The notes: generated from the letters alone by a model not told the origin. A stretch of DNA of 64,000 nucleotides from Marsupella aquatica (GCA_973895155.1 OZ316897.1:3162001-3226000); one strand, 5' to 3'; positions 47,213 through 59,801 are shown, numbered from the stretch's first letter. Made by a program: numbers and translations.

Positions 47213-47955
47213 ATTGTGACCACGGTTGTACGTTGCGGTAGTGAAACCGTTGGGGACGGTGTGAGTTATGTTGTTTGAGTGGGGTACGTTGGGTAATGAG
47301 GGGTATGCAGGATGCCTACGAAGTATATAGCTATGATTCAGATGGACAACTACGATTATGCAAAAAGTGAATCAACGGTCAATAATGTGTCTGAGAATGG
47401 GCGGATGATGAGGTTTGGGAGTGAAATGATTGTATGAGCGTGAGGAAAGTATGCTTAGGGGCTACGGGGCTATGTTTAGGGTAATGATCAGTCACTTTCA
47501 GGGGAGTGTAATGGTGACGGCACACACGGGGCTTTGCGGGAGTGATTACTGCAGCCCGTAAGGTCATTGTTGGTCGTGATGAAACGTTGGCGCACAGAGG
47601 ATACATGTTTACAATACATATGAAGAAAGGAAGGCTTGCTACATTTCATTGTGGAGTTTCCTGCAGTTTCCAGTAGTGATGTGTAATCCATTTCCGCAAT
47701 ACTTACGACCTGCCTTCTCCTGCAGACATTCCTGACCAGTTGATTCCTTTTTATAGCTTTAGTGTAGCCCCCTTACTTTCATTTTGTGTAGCATGACATA
47801 GGGTACAAGAGGTGTGACATTGGGTTTGTTTTTGTAGCATCTTCTGCAGAGAGAGTCCTTATCTCCAATCCACATTGCTCCCACTTACTTTCATTTTGAG
47901 CAACATGACATAGGGTACGAGAGGGTGGCATTGGGTATGAGAGGGGTACCTATTA
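47213..47955. other. Spacer between transposase and SNF2-RING genes
   Basis: No gene. G-rich phrases (GTGGGGTACG, GGGTAATGAGGGGTATG, GGGTATGAGAGGGGTACC) resemble the intronic repeats of both neighbours. A duplicated phrase (ACTTTCATTTTG, then CATGACATAGGGTACRAGAG) occurs at about 47775 and 47889. Confidence 0.5.
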
Positions 47956-49019
47956 GTGACAGTGGTGAAAAGTCTAATGGTGACTAGCAGTCGCCCTACA
48001 GGTCGAGGACATATAGCGACAAGCAATCGCCCTAGTGGTCGACACCCAATTGCGACAGGAAGTCGCCTTGCAAGTCGACCCCCAATGGCGACAAGAAGTT
48101 GCCCTGCACCAATGGCGACAAGAAGTCGTGCACACAGTGCTGGTCATCTGGCGCAAACTTCAAACCTCATGCAGACAGCTAAGGACGTCGAAGATAGTGA
48201 GCACTTCTCACTAATGTTATTTTGAACATTGCAGTTGTTTGCTTATAATGTTGGGATTCTGATTCATGCTTTGTTTTTATAGAGGAGACGCAGACGATAT
48301 GGAAGTCCTTTACTAGGACACAAATACAGAATGTACTGGAGATGGCGCCATCCAAACATAAATTGGTAAAATTGGCGGGTCTCATGAATACCCTGGAGCT
48401 TGATTGGCCACCAGCAGCAATTCCAACTGTGAAGGATTTTGCCATGGGGTACGATGGCCACCTCAACACAGTTCACTTTCGGGGTGTTGTTCTCAATATT
48501 CACAAGGATGTAATTTGACAGGCGTTCAGTCTCCCCACGGGAAATTTTGCAGAATTATCGATTGAGTGGGTAGATGGTCAAATTGATTCAATCTTTACAA
48601 AATGAGTTGCAGGAAACCCATACACCATTGCACATTTCAGCTCACCCTTCATCGATTGGTGTGGGATTATCAGGGTGCTGAATTCCTTGCTTTTATGCAA
48701 GCGCAAACCCAATCAGGTGAACGCAAGGCAGATGTGGGTGTATTGGGCATATTGGTGGAATGAAATTGCAGAGTGTGATCGATTTGAAGGTGCTACGACT
48801 CCAATTGTGAAGCCGGATTGGGCGGAATTGATTTTTGAGGAATTAGGAGCAGAAATTCTCAATTTACAGAGGCACCTATTGAGGAAAGGTAAAGTGGATA
48901 AATGGCAACCGGTGTATTGTGGAACTGCAATTACCAAATTGCTTCTACATCATGGGTATTTCTTGATGCACGATTGGGACGATGGTGAATTGGAAATGCC
49001 AGAGGGCAGGGACGATGAA

Positions 49020-49240
49020 GAGCAGCACGTACATGGTGAGGAGCAGGATGTTCCAATGGTGCGCAGAGTGTACCCGATGATGAGCAGCATGCTGCATAGG
49101 AATGTGATGATGGTGTGTAGAGAGCACCCGATGATGAGCAGCATGCTGTGCAGGGATGTGATGATCGTGAGCAGAGATCACCTGATGGTGAGCAGCATGC
49201 TACGCAGGAATGTGACAATGGTGCGCATAGATCACCCGTT
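49020..49240 (+). repeat. Coding tandem repeat of about 60 bp
   Basis: About four copies of a unit around GATGAGCAGCATGCT. In the frame used downstream they encode RSPDGEQHA-TQECDN-like repeats. Two copies have TAG where a sister copy has CAG, so those stops look like C-to-T changes. Confidence 0.7.
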
Positions 49241-49432
49241 GGGGAGAAAAAATCTTTAAGAGGTCAGGAAGAATTGACTGATGGTGACTGGACAACCCCT
49301 CTTGCGGCAAAGTGCTTGCAAATTCACAACTTGGAAGTTGATGTTGCAAAGAAACGCAAGACCATAGATGAACTAGTGGAGAGTTACAAATGTCTAAAAC
49401 ATGTTCTGGAACGTCATGTGTGTGGTCATAAG

Positions 49433-49871
49433 TGTTGAGCATAGACGACGATCGCAACGGCAAGCCCATGAACCATCCAACGCACAATAGTCGACACAAG
49501 AGATACGTGGTTCACCTCCTTGAGGCTACGTCCACGAGAACACACAAGAGAGCTTTACTGAACTCTAAGCTCGTCGGCTATACCGAGTCTCCACAGTGTA
49601 AGCTCTCCCTATCTCTCAAGTGGCTCCATAACAATGAGCCTTGGTCCTTCCTCTCCAAGCACACATGCCTCTTATGATATAGTGTGCAACTTAGTTGTAC
49701 CTAACCACATAGTTGTACCTAATCACGTAGTTGTACCTAACCACATAGTTGTACCTAATCACGTAGTTGTACCTAACCACATAGTTGTACCTAATCACGT
49801 AGTTGTACCAACCCACGTTGTTGTACCAACCACGTCATACCTAACCTAGACGTAAGAGTAAATACCCAACA
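49433..49871 (-). repeat. 3' LTR of copia 2 with 18-bp internal repeats
   Basis: 439 bp, TGTTGAGCATAG to AAATACCCAACA. About 49690-49850 is a run of 18-bp units (GTTGTACCTAAYCACRTA). Confidence 0.92.
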
Positions 49872-50062
49872 ATCTTCCCCTTGACTCTGGTCTAGGGGAG
49901 AGTAATACTGCCAATGTATATGATCCCTCAGCGGGAAGTTCTGGACAGAAACCAAACCGGTTTCCCTCTCTAACTAGAGCAAACCAGAACTAAGCCGTAG
50001 CCTAATACATAGGAATGAGGAAGAGCATATATCAGTAATTACAATGAATGTTTAAGAAAACT

Positions 50063-53000
50063 CTACTTGTGATGCAATTGCAAAACCTGCAATACGTCAT
50101 GGTGTCTAGAGAAACTCTCCAAAGGAATCACTTTGGTAAATGCGTCAGCCGGGTTGAGTTTACCATCAATCTTGACTAGCTCAAACAAATTATCAGACAC
50201 AGCCTGCCTGATAAAATGGTACCTGACGTCAATGTGCTTCACTCTGTTGTCCATCACCTGGTTCACAGCAAGGTGGAGCGCACTTTGACTATCACAATGG
50301 AGCTTCACATTCCCCTGTGGCAATCCCATTTCAGTGATAAGTCTATCCAACCAAATCGCTTCCTTTGCTGCTTCCGCAGCTGCAACATACTCCGCTTCTG
50401 TAGTAGACTGAGCAATACACTTCTGCAAAGTAGACCTCCAACTTATGCATCCATCGCCAAGTGTGAACACGTATCCTGTTGTTGATCTCCTTCGGTCCAA
50501 ATCTTGTCCATAGTCAGAATCTACATAGCCAATCAATGATCTAGCATTCTTTGCATTCGCATCAAATAAAAGACCATGATCCACGGTACCCTTCAAGTAC
50601 CTGATAATCCACTTCACTGCTTCCAAGTGTACCTTCCCTGGATTCGACATGTACCTGCTCACCTTGCCCATAGCCATGGCAAGATCAGGTCTAGTGCAAG
50701 TCATCAAATACATGAGACTCCCCACTGCCTTGTCATACGGAACCTTTGACATCAACCCCTTCTCTGTGTCATCCGTAGGACAGAACGCTGATGATAACTT
50801 GAAGTGTGGAGCCAACGGGGTACTTACTGGCTTGCTATTCTCCATGTTGAACCTTGCAATTACCTTCCTCGCATAACTGCTCTGCATCAACCATAGCTTG
50901 CCAGCCTCCAAGTCCCTAGTGATCTCCATACCCAAAATCCTCTTAGCTGGCCCTAAGTCCTTCATCTTAAACTCTGCACTAAGCAGTGCCTTGAGCTTAA
51001 CAATCTCAGACCTATCCTTGGCTGCAATTAGCATGTCATCCACATAAAGTACTAAAACAATGAACCCAAAGACAACATTCTTCACCGGTTTCAAATACAC
51101 ACAAGGGTCAAATACACTTCTGTGAAAACCTTGTGACCGAATCCAATCGTCAAACCGCTTGTTCCACTGTCTTGGTGACTGCTTCAACCCATACAAGGAT
51201 TTCAGCAATCTGCAAACCAATTCCTCCTGTCCTCTCTTCACAAAACCTAGCGGTTGTCTCATGAAGATCACCTCTTCCAATGTGCCATAGAGGAAAGCTG
51301 TGACAATATCCATCTGATCTAGGAGCAGACCAAACATTACAACAAGTACACACAATAGTCGTATTGTAGAGTACTTAGCAACTGGTGAGAAGATCTCATT
51401 GTAATCCACACCTTTCTCTTGTGTGAATCCCTTTGCTACCAATCTAGCCTTGTAGACCTTCGATCCACCTCCTATGGAATTATCCTTCAGCTTGTAAATC
51501 CACTTGCTGTCCACCACTTGCTGACCCTTAGGCAGCTTAACAAGCTCCCAAGTTTTGTTGTCCTTTAGTGACTGCATCTCCGTTTGCATTGCTGCAGTCC
51601 ACTTCTGCTTCTCTTTGGAAGCACTTGCCTCATGAAATGAAGAAGGTTCTCCTTCTTCCAAAATTAACGCATCACCCTCATCATCAGCTATAAAATCATC
51701 CTCTTGCAGTTGAGATGAATCAACCCACTGTCCATACCTTGATGGAGCGCGTACAGTGCGACCAGATGTTCTTCTAGCCGATGACTCCGGTTGATTTGCG
51801 TGTGCTGGTACAATTTGAAGCTCAACAGCATCCACTTGTTGCTCACCAGCATCAACAAACTCCTCTGGTTCCTCTGGCACAGGAACCAGCTCCATAATTG
51901 GAGCAACTCCTTCTCTCCGGTCATGCACCTCATAACCAATCTCCCCCTCAACGAGATCCGGGATAGGAGATTTTCCTTTGTCAGTACGGGAGACCTGAGT
52001 ATTCTCCCCCTCCTTCAATAATCTGGATTCATTGAAGGAAACATCCCTACTGACAACGAGCTTACAGGCAATAGGATCCCATAGCCTATAGGCTTTCACA
52101 CCACTCTGGTACCCAAGAAAAACACATTTCCTGGAGGTAGGATCCAACTTGGTCCTATTCTGCTTTGGTGTGAGAGCATATGCATCACTTCCAAAAATTA
52201 CCAAGCCATGATAGTCTGCTTGCCGCTTATAGCGCATCTCAAACGGCGTTTTGAAATTGATAGCACTAGAAGGAGAAAGATTTACCAAATAAGCTGCGGT
52301 ATTGACAGCTTCTGCCCAAAATTCTTGTGGTAAACCTGATTGGCTCAACATACTCCGTGACCGCTCCAACAGTGTCCGATTGAGCCTCTCAGCGACACCA
52401 TTCTGCTGCGGAGTATAAACTGTGGTGAGATGGCGAGTTATCCCCTGTTCTGAACAGTACTCTTCAAATTCCATTGAAGTGTACTCCCCGCCGTTGTCTG
52501 ACCTCAGACTCTTCACCCTTGTATCCAAACACTTGATCGTGTTTCCAGTTTGATTCTCCACCTGGGCCTTCCACTTCTTAAAAATGGACAAGACATCAGA
52601 CTTATGCGTCATGAAATAAATCCACACAAATCTTGAGTAATCATCAATAAATGATACATAGTACAACTTTCCAGAGTGTGAGGGAGTCGGGGATGGACCC
52701 CACACGTCACTATGTATGTACTCAAGAACCGCTTTGGAACGATGAGTTCCAACACCAAAAGCACGACGATGCTGCTTTCCAAGAATGCAATGCTCACAAA
52801 ACTCTAATTTACAAGATTGCAAATCAGAAATGAGTCCATTCTTCCGTAAGATAGCCAAACCCTTCTCACTCATGTGGCCTAGCCGTGAATGCCACAGTTG
52901 AGTCATCTCCTCGTGAGACTTGGTTACATTGGCCTCTCCACATACAGTATTGCCCTGTAACACATACAAATTCTTTTGTCTACTCCCCTTCAAAATCACT

Positions 53001-54370
53001 GTCTCTCCCGACCTGACTTGAAGTTCACCATCAATAACGCTCCATTGATGACCATTTGAATCCAACACACCGAGTGAAATCAGATTCTTACGCATGCCAG
53101 GTACATACCTGACTCCGGATACTGTGCGCACAGCGCCATCAAACATTTGAATCTTCACAGACCCAATTCCCTCAATTTGACAGGAGTGATCATTTCCCAT
53201 CAGAACTGAACCGTTTGAAACAGAGTAAGAACTGAAAAACTCACGAATGTAACAAATATGAAAAGAGCAAGCACAATCAAGAATCCACACATCATCTGCT
53301 CTCCTAGATGACGTGCACAGGGCATACCCCCGGCTTCATAAAACATACTCATCATTGAATAAATCAGCTTCTTCATCAGCCCTAGCCACATTTGCCGATG
53401 AAGTTTCCGCTGCCTTTCCCTTACAGTCTCGCTTGAAGTGTCCAACTTGGTTGCACTTCCAACATGTCACCTGCCTCCTCTGAGGGGATTTACCCTTGGA
53501 CTTAGATCTGGATTTAGATCTAAACTGGGTTCTACGGTCCCCAGTTGGTCGCTGCATACTCCTCCCACGGTTAACATTGAGGGCAGCACCAGATGATGAA
53601 GGCTGTGACGTGATGTGCATCTTCTGCTGAAGATCATCACTAAGCAGAGAACTTACCACGTCATTGTATGAAATGGTATCCCTATCACGATGCAACAACA
53701 CTCGTGATAGGGACTGGTAAGATGGAGGCAATGAACTAAGAAGCTGCAGAGCCTTCGTCTCATCATTCAAAGTCTCCCCAAGGTTTTCCAAGTCAACGAC
53801 CATGTCGTTGAAAGCATCCACATGGTCTTGCAACTTCGTACCAGATTCCTTCATCCTGAAACTCATCAATTTGTAGGAAGTGTAGAGCCGGTTTGACAAC
53901 TCCTTGCGGTGACACTTGCTCTGCAATTCCGCAAACAAGGACATGCAATCCTTATGTGCACCTAACTGCTTGATGATGGGAGGCATGAGATAGAGTGTAA
54001 CACACCACACTCCCTGCTCCTGCATGCGGTCTCATTGTTTCTCATCAACATCGTCTTCACGAGGGCTCAGCAGTTGGCCCATCCTTGACGCATAAAGCAC
54101 TCCCTTCACCTGCTTCTCCCATAGCAAGTAGTCAGAGCGCCCATCATACTTTGTCACTTCATACTTGGGTCCCCCAAGCTTGAAAGTCCCCATCTTCTTC
54201 TTTACCGTGAGCTCCGGTAGTAGTACTGCTTCCTCCACCACACGCCGCACCGGTGATGGTATCGGTGTCACGTGCTCTTCCTCTTGCTCCTCTCTCTGCC
54301 CCTGAAACCTCCGCGGTGATCCTCGTGCTTCAAGTTCCACGTCTTCGAAAAACTCCTCCGAATCACTCAT
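50063..54370 (-). pseudogene. Copia 2 gag-pol, nearly intact
   Basis: Gag starts at 54370 (MSDSEEFFEDVELEARG). It is interrupted by TGA at 54032, then continues through a UBN2-like gag and the zinc knuckle CWKCNQVGHFKRDC to a second TGA at 53336. From 53290 a single frame of 1,075 residues holds protease (ILDCACSFH, with Cys where Ser or Thr is usual), integrase (CEHC; HSDVWGP; RSDNGGEY; NGVAERLNRTLLERSRSML), reverse transcriptase (LVLYVDDMLIAAKD) and RNase H (YVDSDYGQD; KHIDVRYHFIRQAV), ending at 50063. Both stops are in frame with no indel. Most Copia elements encode one continuous polyprotein, so these are probably inactivating, although readthrough at the gag-pol boundary cannot be excluded. 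Confidence 0.92.
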
Positions 54371-55524
54371 ATGAGAAAGTCACAAAAAATGTTGTTTTTC
54401 ACAACTTCTCAAAAAACTCGAAACTCAACACCGCCGCGTAGCCCACAAAGCTAGGAGTCCAATACTGAAAACCAAAATCAAAATCGAAATTTGACGGAAA
54501 AGTTATTCAAATTTCGGTCGAGGTGGGTAAAACCTTGGGAAACTCTCCCGTTTTGACCACCTCAGGGAATAACCGAAATACCAAGTACAACCCGTTGTCG
54601 GAATTGCGATGTGATTGGTGCGCTGCATTGCCAACTTCAATGGCTACGACCTCGCCAAAAAATAACCAAAAAAGTTACCGTTCGGCGGATGAAATCTTTG
54701 TCGGACGGTCAAAAAATAGCTCTCTGGTTTTTTGGAATATTCTATGACCCTTGTACAGGCCCTGTGGGAATTTTGGAAGAACAATCGAGGGGCTGACATG
54801 TGTCCTCGAACCCCCAAAACCCCCTACCACCCTTCGTCGTTGAAATCTGGTCGCGCGCGCAGAAAATACACACGGCAGAATGTACCCCTCGACACCAAAC
54901 ACAAGATATCTCACTCGGGTTTTGACGAAATCAAGATCCGATTTCAGATTTGGAAACTAAACTCCGAGGCGATGAAGATCGATATAAAAAGCACCCAAAA
55001 CGAGGAAAGAACGAGGGAGAAAAAAATTGGTAAAGATGACAGATTTCTCTCAATTGCCATAGCCAATTTCGAATCAGTTTTTCAAAGAGAAAAAAATGGT
55101 ACCTTGTCAACAACGAATGTTGATCAATTGCACTTGGTGCCGTCACCAAGTCCAACAAGGTAATTGATTTTGCTTAGCCTTCCTCTTTGCATCAAAGAGC
55201 CAATCCCGGACTCAAAAACAATCGTCTTGCCTCAATCTCTCCGTTGAGTCAAAACACTTGACGCTTCTCCCTCCGAGTCGATTGCCAACTTTCTTCACAA
55301 AATCCAGAACGACAAAAACTTAGATCTCTCTGCACCACGAGCTCCGTTCAACGATTTCTTCACACCGTTAGAAAGCTCTTGCCCTGATCTATCCGTTGAG
55401 CCCATAAACTCCAAGTTCCATGCGATGGAACTCTGGAAAATCCACCAACACTCAACGCTGGAAAAACCGTCATGAAATCCCATCACGAACACACGTCACC
55501 TCCCAAGCATGCTCTGATACCAAT
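54371..55524 (-). other. Copia 2 leader and primer-binding site
   Basis: The untranslated leader. GCTCTGATACCA at 55511-55522 is the complement of the initiator tRNA-Met primer site, two bases from the LTR. Confidence 0.85.
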
Positions 55525-55981
55525 TGTTGAGCATAGACGACGATCGCAACGGCAAGCCCATGAACCATCCAACGCACAATAGTCGACACAAGAGATACGT
55601 GGTTCACCTCCTTGAGGCTACGTCCACGGGAACACACAAGAGAGCTTTACTGAACTCTAAGCCCGTCGGCTATACCGAGTCTCCACAGTGTAAGCTCTCC
55701 CTATCTCTCAAGTGGCTCCATAATAATGAGCCTTGGTCCTTCCTCTCCAAGCACACATGCCTCTTATGATATAGTGTGCAACTTAGTTGTACCTAACCAC
55801 ATAGTTGTACCTAATCACGTAGTTGTACCTAACCACATAGTTGTACCTAATCACGTAGTTGTACCTAACCACATAGTTGTACCTAATCACGTAGTTGTAC
55901 CTAACCACGCAGTTGTACCAACCCACGTTGTTGTACCAACCACGTCATACCTAACCTAGACGTAAGAGTAAATACCCAACA
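55525..55981 (-). repeat. 5' LTR of copia 2
   Basis: 457 bp, with one 18-bp unit more than its partner (the ACCTAACCACGCAGTTGT unit). Confidence 0.92.
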
Positions 55982-57159
55982 ATAAGCTATACGAGGCAAA
56001 ATACAAGAAGATTACGTTTGAATTGATAAATGAAAATAAGTTTCTGAGGAATCATTGTGAGCGATTGGAAGAGGAGGTAAAATTACTCAGAAAACAAGAA
56101 GCTATAAGTGACACATTTCCTGGACAAGATGCAAACGTTGTTGCTGAGGAATGTGAGGGTCTGCTAGCACTTCGAGGCACGACACCTGTAGATACTCAAC
56201 CCGGAGCTGAGCAGGTGCAACATTGCGTGATTTCAGAGCCCACCTTTATTTCAGAGGGAGAGGCACCAAATGCAACAACAACATCCAAAGTTGAGGTACA
56301 AGATTCGGGGGAACCATCAAAAGTTGAGGAACCAGGTGCAGAGGGAGAGGCACCAATGGTGGGACCAGCATCGCTAGTAGAGGTCCCAGCTGTAGAGGGA
56401 GAGGCGGAAATGGTTGGACCAGCATCACAAGTAGAGGTCCCAGCTGCAGAGGAGGACGCACCATCAGATGTGCCAGGTTCACCAACAATTTTTGTTCTTT
56501 TCAACACACCAAATAAGAGACAGCGATGGAGAGCTGGGCCGAGTCACACTCCGTCACCACCCAAGAAGAGAATATGTGTTGACCAGAGTACCCCATCACC
56601 ACCCAGGGAGAAAGATGTCGAATCCCAGACTCCATCGTACAAGTATTTGAATGCCTATTCAGATGAGGAGGACGTGGGTGAGGATGAGGACGAGGACGAG
56701 GATGAACCCAAGGAGGAGCGCTCTGAATCAGGGTCCAAAGGAGATAATGATGACCGATTGCTATTGATGGATCAAGACTGGCAAGAGGAGGCAATTCAGT
56801 GTGGAAAGGTAAGTGCTTCTAATCTAGACCTCTGTTTCAAGTTTGAGTTCAAGGATTTTAGGAACTGTTCCTTGATATGACCAAAGAGCGAAAACTTCAG
56901 ACCATTATTGTACAATTTTGTAGGAGGATATTGAAGGAAGTAATTTGACAGCAATGATGAGCCCCCCATCTGGTACAATGTCAGTAACTCTGTATCCCCA
57001 CCAGCAGATTGGTCTTGCTTGGATGGTGGATAGGGAGTCAGGGAAGAGCTCTCCACTTGGAGGAATCTTGGCAGATGACCAGGTGATTATTAAATCCATT
57101 TTGTTTGGATTGGAAACTCTGTGTGCACCCTCTGTCCGTCGCTTTCATTGTTTACAAGT

Positions 57160-57242
57160 GGGGTATTGGTAGTGGGGTATTGGGGTATTGGGGTATCAGT
57201 AGTGGGGTATTGGGGTATTGTTAGTGGGGTATTGGGGTATGT
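57160..57242 (+). repeat. Intronic GGGGTATT repeat array
   Basis: About eight GTGGGGTATTG/GGGGTATTG units within the intron 57083-57308 of the SNF2 gene. Similar units occur in the intron 58674-58810 and in the transposase introns at 44129-44292. Confidence 0.75.
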
Positions 57243-58230
57243 GCGTGGTCTTTTCGTTCCTTGTAAGCACAGAGTATGCTGAGTGTTTGTTTTGTTGATT
57301 TTTTGCAGGGAATGGGGAAGACACTCCATGTGATTGCCCTCATGATGACCAACCGGCCTCGAAATTGCGGGTCAACTCTTGTTGTTTGCCCATCTAGTGT
57401 GATAATTCAATGGGCCAAGGAAATCAACGATATGACCACTCAAGCTGCCAATTTGAGTGTTCTTGTGTACCACGGCAGTAGCAAGAAGAAGGACCCAAAG
57501 TACATTGCAACATTTGGGGTTGTCGTAACAACTTACGCCATTTTGTCAGCCAAGTCGAGCGTGGTTCCCAAGAAGCGGAAGTAAGGGTCACTGGTGCCTT
57601 TGACAATTAAACGGGCACCAGGTGCTTTCGAGCGGACCCGTGGTTCAGAGTGGTCCTAGACTAGTGTCATGTCATGAAGAATAGATCGAGCCAGTACTTT
57701 AAAGTAGCGTGTTGTCTCCCGGCGGAGAAAAGATGGTGCCTAAGTGGCACACCAATACAGAATGAACCTAAGGATCTCTTTCCTTATTTCAGGCTCCTGC
57801 AATACTGTCTTCTACGCGAGTGGGGGGATTTCAACAAAATGTTGAAGATGATGAATGGTAGCACGAGTAAATCATATCAATTCCTATCTCGACACTTGGT
57901 GGCGATTACACTCAGACAAACCAAAAGTAAGTATGTTGTAGTTGTTGACATCATTTGTCTGTTAGGTTGACTCTGATAGCGAATGATGCACTAATGGTCT
58001 CACTATGTTCATGTGTAGGCATTCTTCAGTTGCCAGTAAAGCACTCTCAGGTGGTAACAGTGGAATGGAGGACTGAAGCAGAACGTGACGCCTATTTTGA
58101 TATGCAGGACCAGATTGCTGTGATATTTAGGGTAAGGCACTTTGGAAGTGACTACGTACCCAATGTTGTTTAGTTTGCATCCCATCTAAGATCCTAACCT
58201 ACTTAATTTTCTTGTATTCTTTCTCCTGTT

Positions 58231-58432
58231 CCCTGGGCCCTCACTCCATGTAAAAGAAGTGGACCCCCTGCAATCGGGCCCTTTTTGTGTTTACCCCTTG
58301 TTATTTCCATTTTACCATTAAAAGTTCCCTTATTACCGGTAATAATTATAATTATTAGTTCAAAATGAATAAAAACTACCCTTTGAGCGTTTGCACGTCC
58401 TCCACGTATTAGTTAAGACTGAGGACCCAGGG
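58231..58432. mobile_element. MITE family B in a helicase intron
   Basis: The ends CCCTGGGCCCTCACTCC and CTGAGGACCCAGGG are inverted. CTCCTGTT is duplicated at 58223-58230 and 58433-58440. It is a 202-bp relative of the element at 25635-26669. It lies 22 bp before the splice acceptor at 58454. Confidence 0.88.
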
Positions 58433-59801
58433 CTCCTGTTGTAAAAATATATAGAGGGCATCAAGGGGACTGCCGATCGGAATATGTTGTCCATACTTCT
58501 CCGGTTACGTCAATATGCAGTGCACCCTAGCCTTCCTTTCCTCCAAGCAGCTGAAGATAAGAAGAAATCTGACGGCGTCCTCAGAGATGCTCTCAACCAA
58601 CATGATCGAATCAAATTATTGGCAGATCTCCAATCAGTCAACATGCAAAGTTAGTGCTTGTACAGAATGCAAGGTAAGTATCTTAGCTCTAAGTGCAATG
58701 GGGTATTGGGGTACGAGTGGGGTATTGGGGTACGAATGGCAATTTGGTCGAGCGATTGTTCCTACCTGCATGGTGTTCGTAATGTTGACATTGGACATTT
58801 GTTTGTGCAGTCAAATTATGTTGGAGGTCCAATACATATTTCTCGTTGTGGCCACTTTTACTGTGGGTCTTGCGTGCTTCGAGGGCGAAAGGAAATCTTC
58901 ACTTGCAAGTTCCCCAATTGTAGGAGAAAGGTGGGCGCTGCAAAACTTTACAGGAACGTAGACTTGTCAAGCAAGGAGGGTGATGGTGACGTCCTAGATG
59001 GATTGAAGTTTATTCAAACCCTTCCAACGACAACCTCTTCTGCCAAATTTGATGCAGTCATGACATACTTGAAGGGTATTCCAGAAGATACTACAAAGCC
59101 ACTCACCAAGGAACCTCGCAAGGAACAATGTCATCCAAGAGAGAAGGCTCTTATGTTTTTGCAATGGACAAAATGTCTGGACTTGCTTGAGCCACACCTC
59201 ACAAAGGCTGGCCTTCGGTTCACAAGGATTGATGGGTCAATGGCCCCAAAAAAGAGAGACAAGGTGCTTCACATGTTCAGCAAGACCCCTGAGGTGAGTC
59301 AAATTTGTCCATTTTTAGACAGCTAATGCATGTATACTTTCACATTATAATTGTAATGACCAATGTTTTCTATGGGCTATGTAGGTGAGCATCATTTTGC
59401 TTTCCTTGATGGCAACATCTACAGGTCTCAACATAACTTGCGCAAATCATGTAGTTCTAGTAGACGGGTGGTGGAATCCCTGTGTGGAAGACCAGGCTGT
59501 GGACCGGGCACACCATATTGGGCAGACAAAAGCAGTCACTGTTGCACGGTTTATTGCTAGGGATTCCATTGAGGTGAAGATATTGAAGCTACAGGTAATT
59601 CCCTGTACTAACTATTACATCGAGTGTGCATTGTTTGTATATGGCTTTTATAATTAACCTGCTAGTTTTTGACTGCATTTCATGTGGATTGTGTTGATTG
59701 TGCATAACAAGAAGCGAAGGATGATTGGTCAGATTATGTATGGTGGTGTGAAAAAACAGGATGTATCACGAGAAGACATTGCCTACTTATTCGCAAGCTA
59801 G

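Larger units (their letters stand above)
49433..55981 (-). mobile_element. Copia retrotransposon 2, in an exon
   Basis: Minus orientation. The 5' LTR is 55525-55981, primer-binding site 55511-55522, gag-pol 54370-50063, purine tract complement by 49872-49885 and 3' LTR 49433-49871. ATAAG flanks both ends (49428-49432 and 55982-55986), a 5-bp target duplication. The LTRs differ by about three substitutions and one 18-bp repeat unit. Removing the element and one ATAAG rejoins an uninterrupted coiled-coil frame (…RHVCGHK then LYEAKYKK…). Confidence 0.95.
47956..59801 (+). pseudogene. Coiled-coil plus SNF2 helicase with inserted RING, split by copia 2
   Basis: Possible 5' exon 47956-48200 encodes basic SxRPxGR repeats. 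The exon from 48283 carries an unrecognised helical domain, then 20-residue RSPDGEQHA repeats (about 49020-49230) and a coiled coil that copia 2 cuts at 49432/55987. Proline-rich and acidic stretches follow. Helicase exons: 56924-57082 (LYPHQQIGLAWM, GGILADDQ), 57309-57926 (GMGKT; LSGTPIQN), 58019-58131, 58455-58673 (LLRLRQYAVHPSL; CTEC), 58811-59293 (RING CGHFYCGSC; IDGSM), 59385-59594 (VDGWWNPCVEDQAVDRAHHIGQ) and 59712-59801. A RING between helicase lobes is typical of RAD5/HLTF-like SNF2 proteins. Breaks: TGA 48516 and 48603, TAGs in the repeats, TAG 57662 at the DExH glutamate, and frameshifts near 57590-57660 and 58655. Confidence 0.75.
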
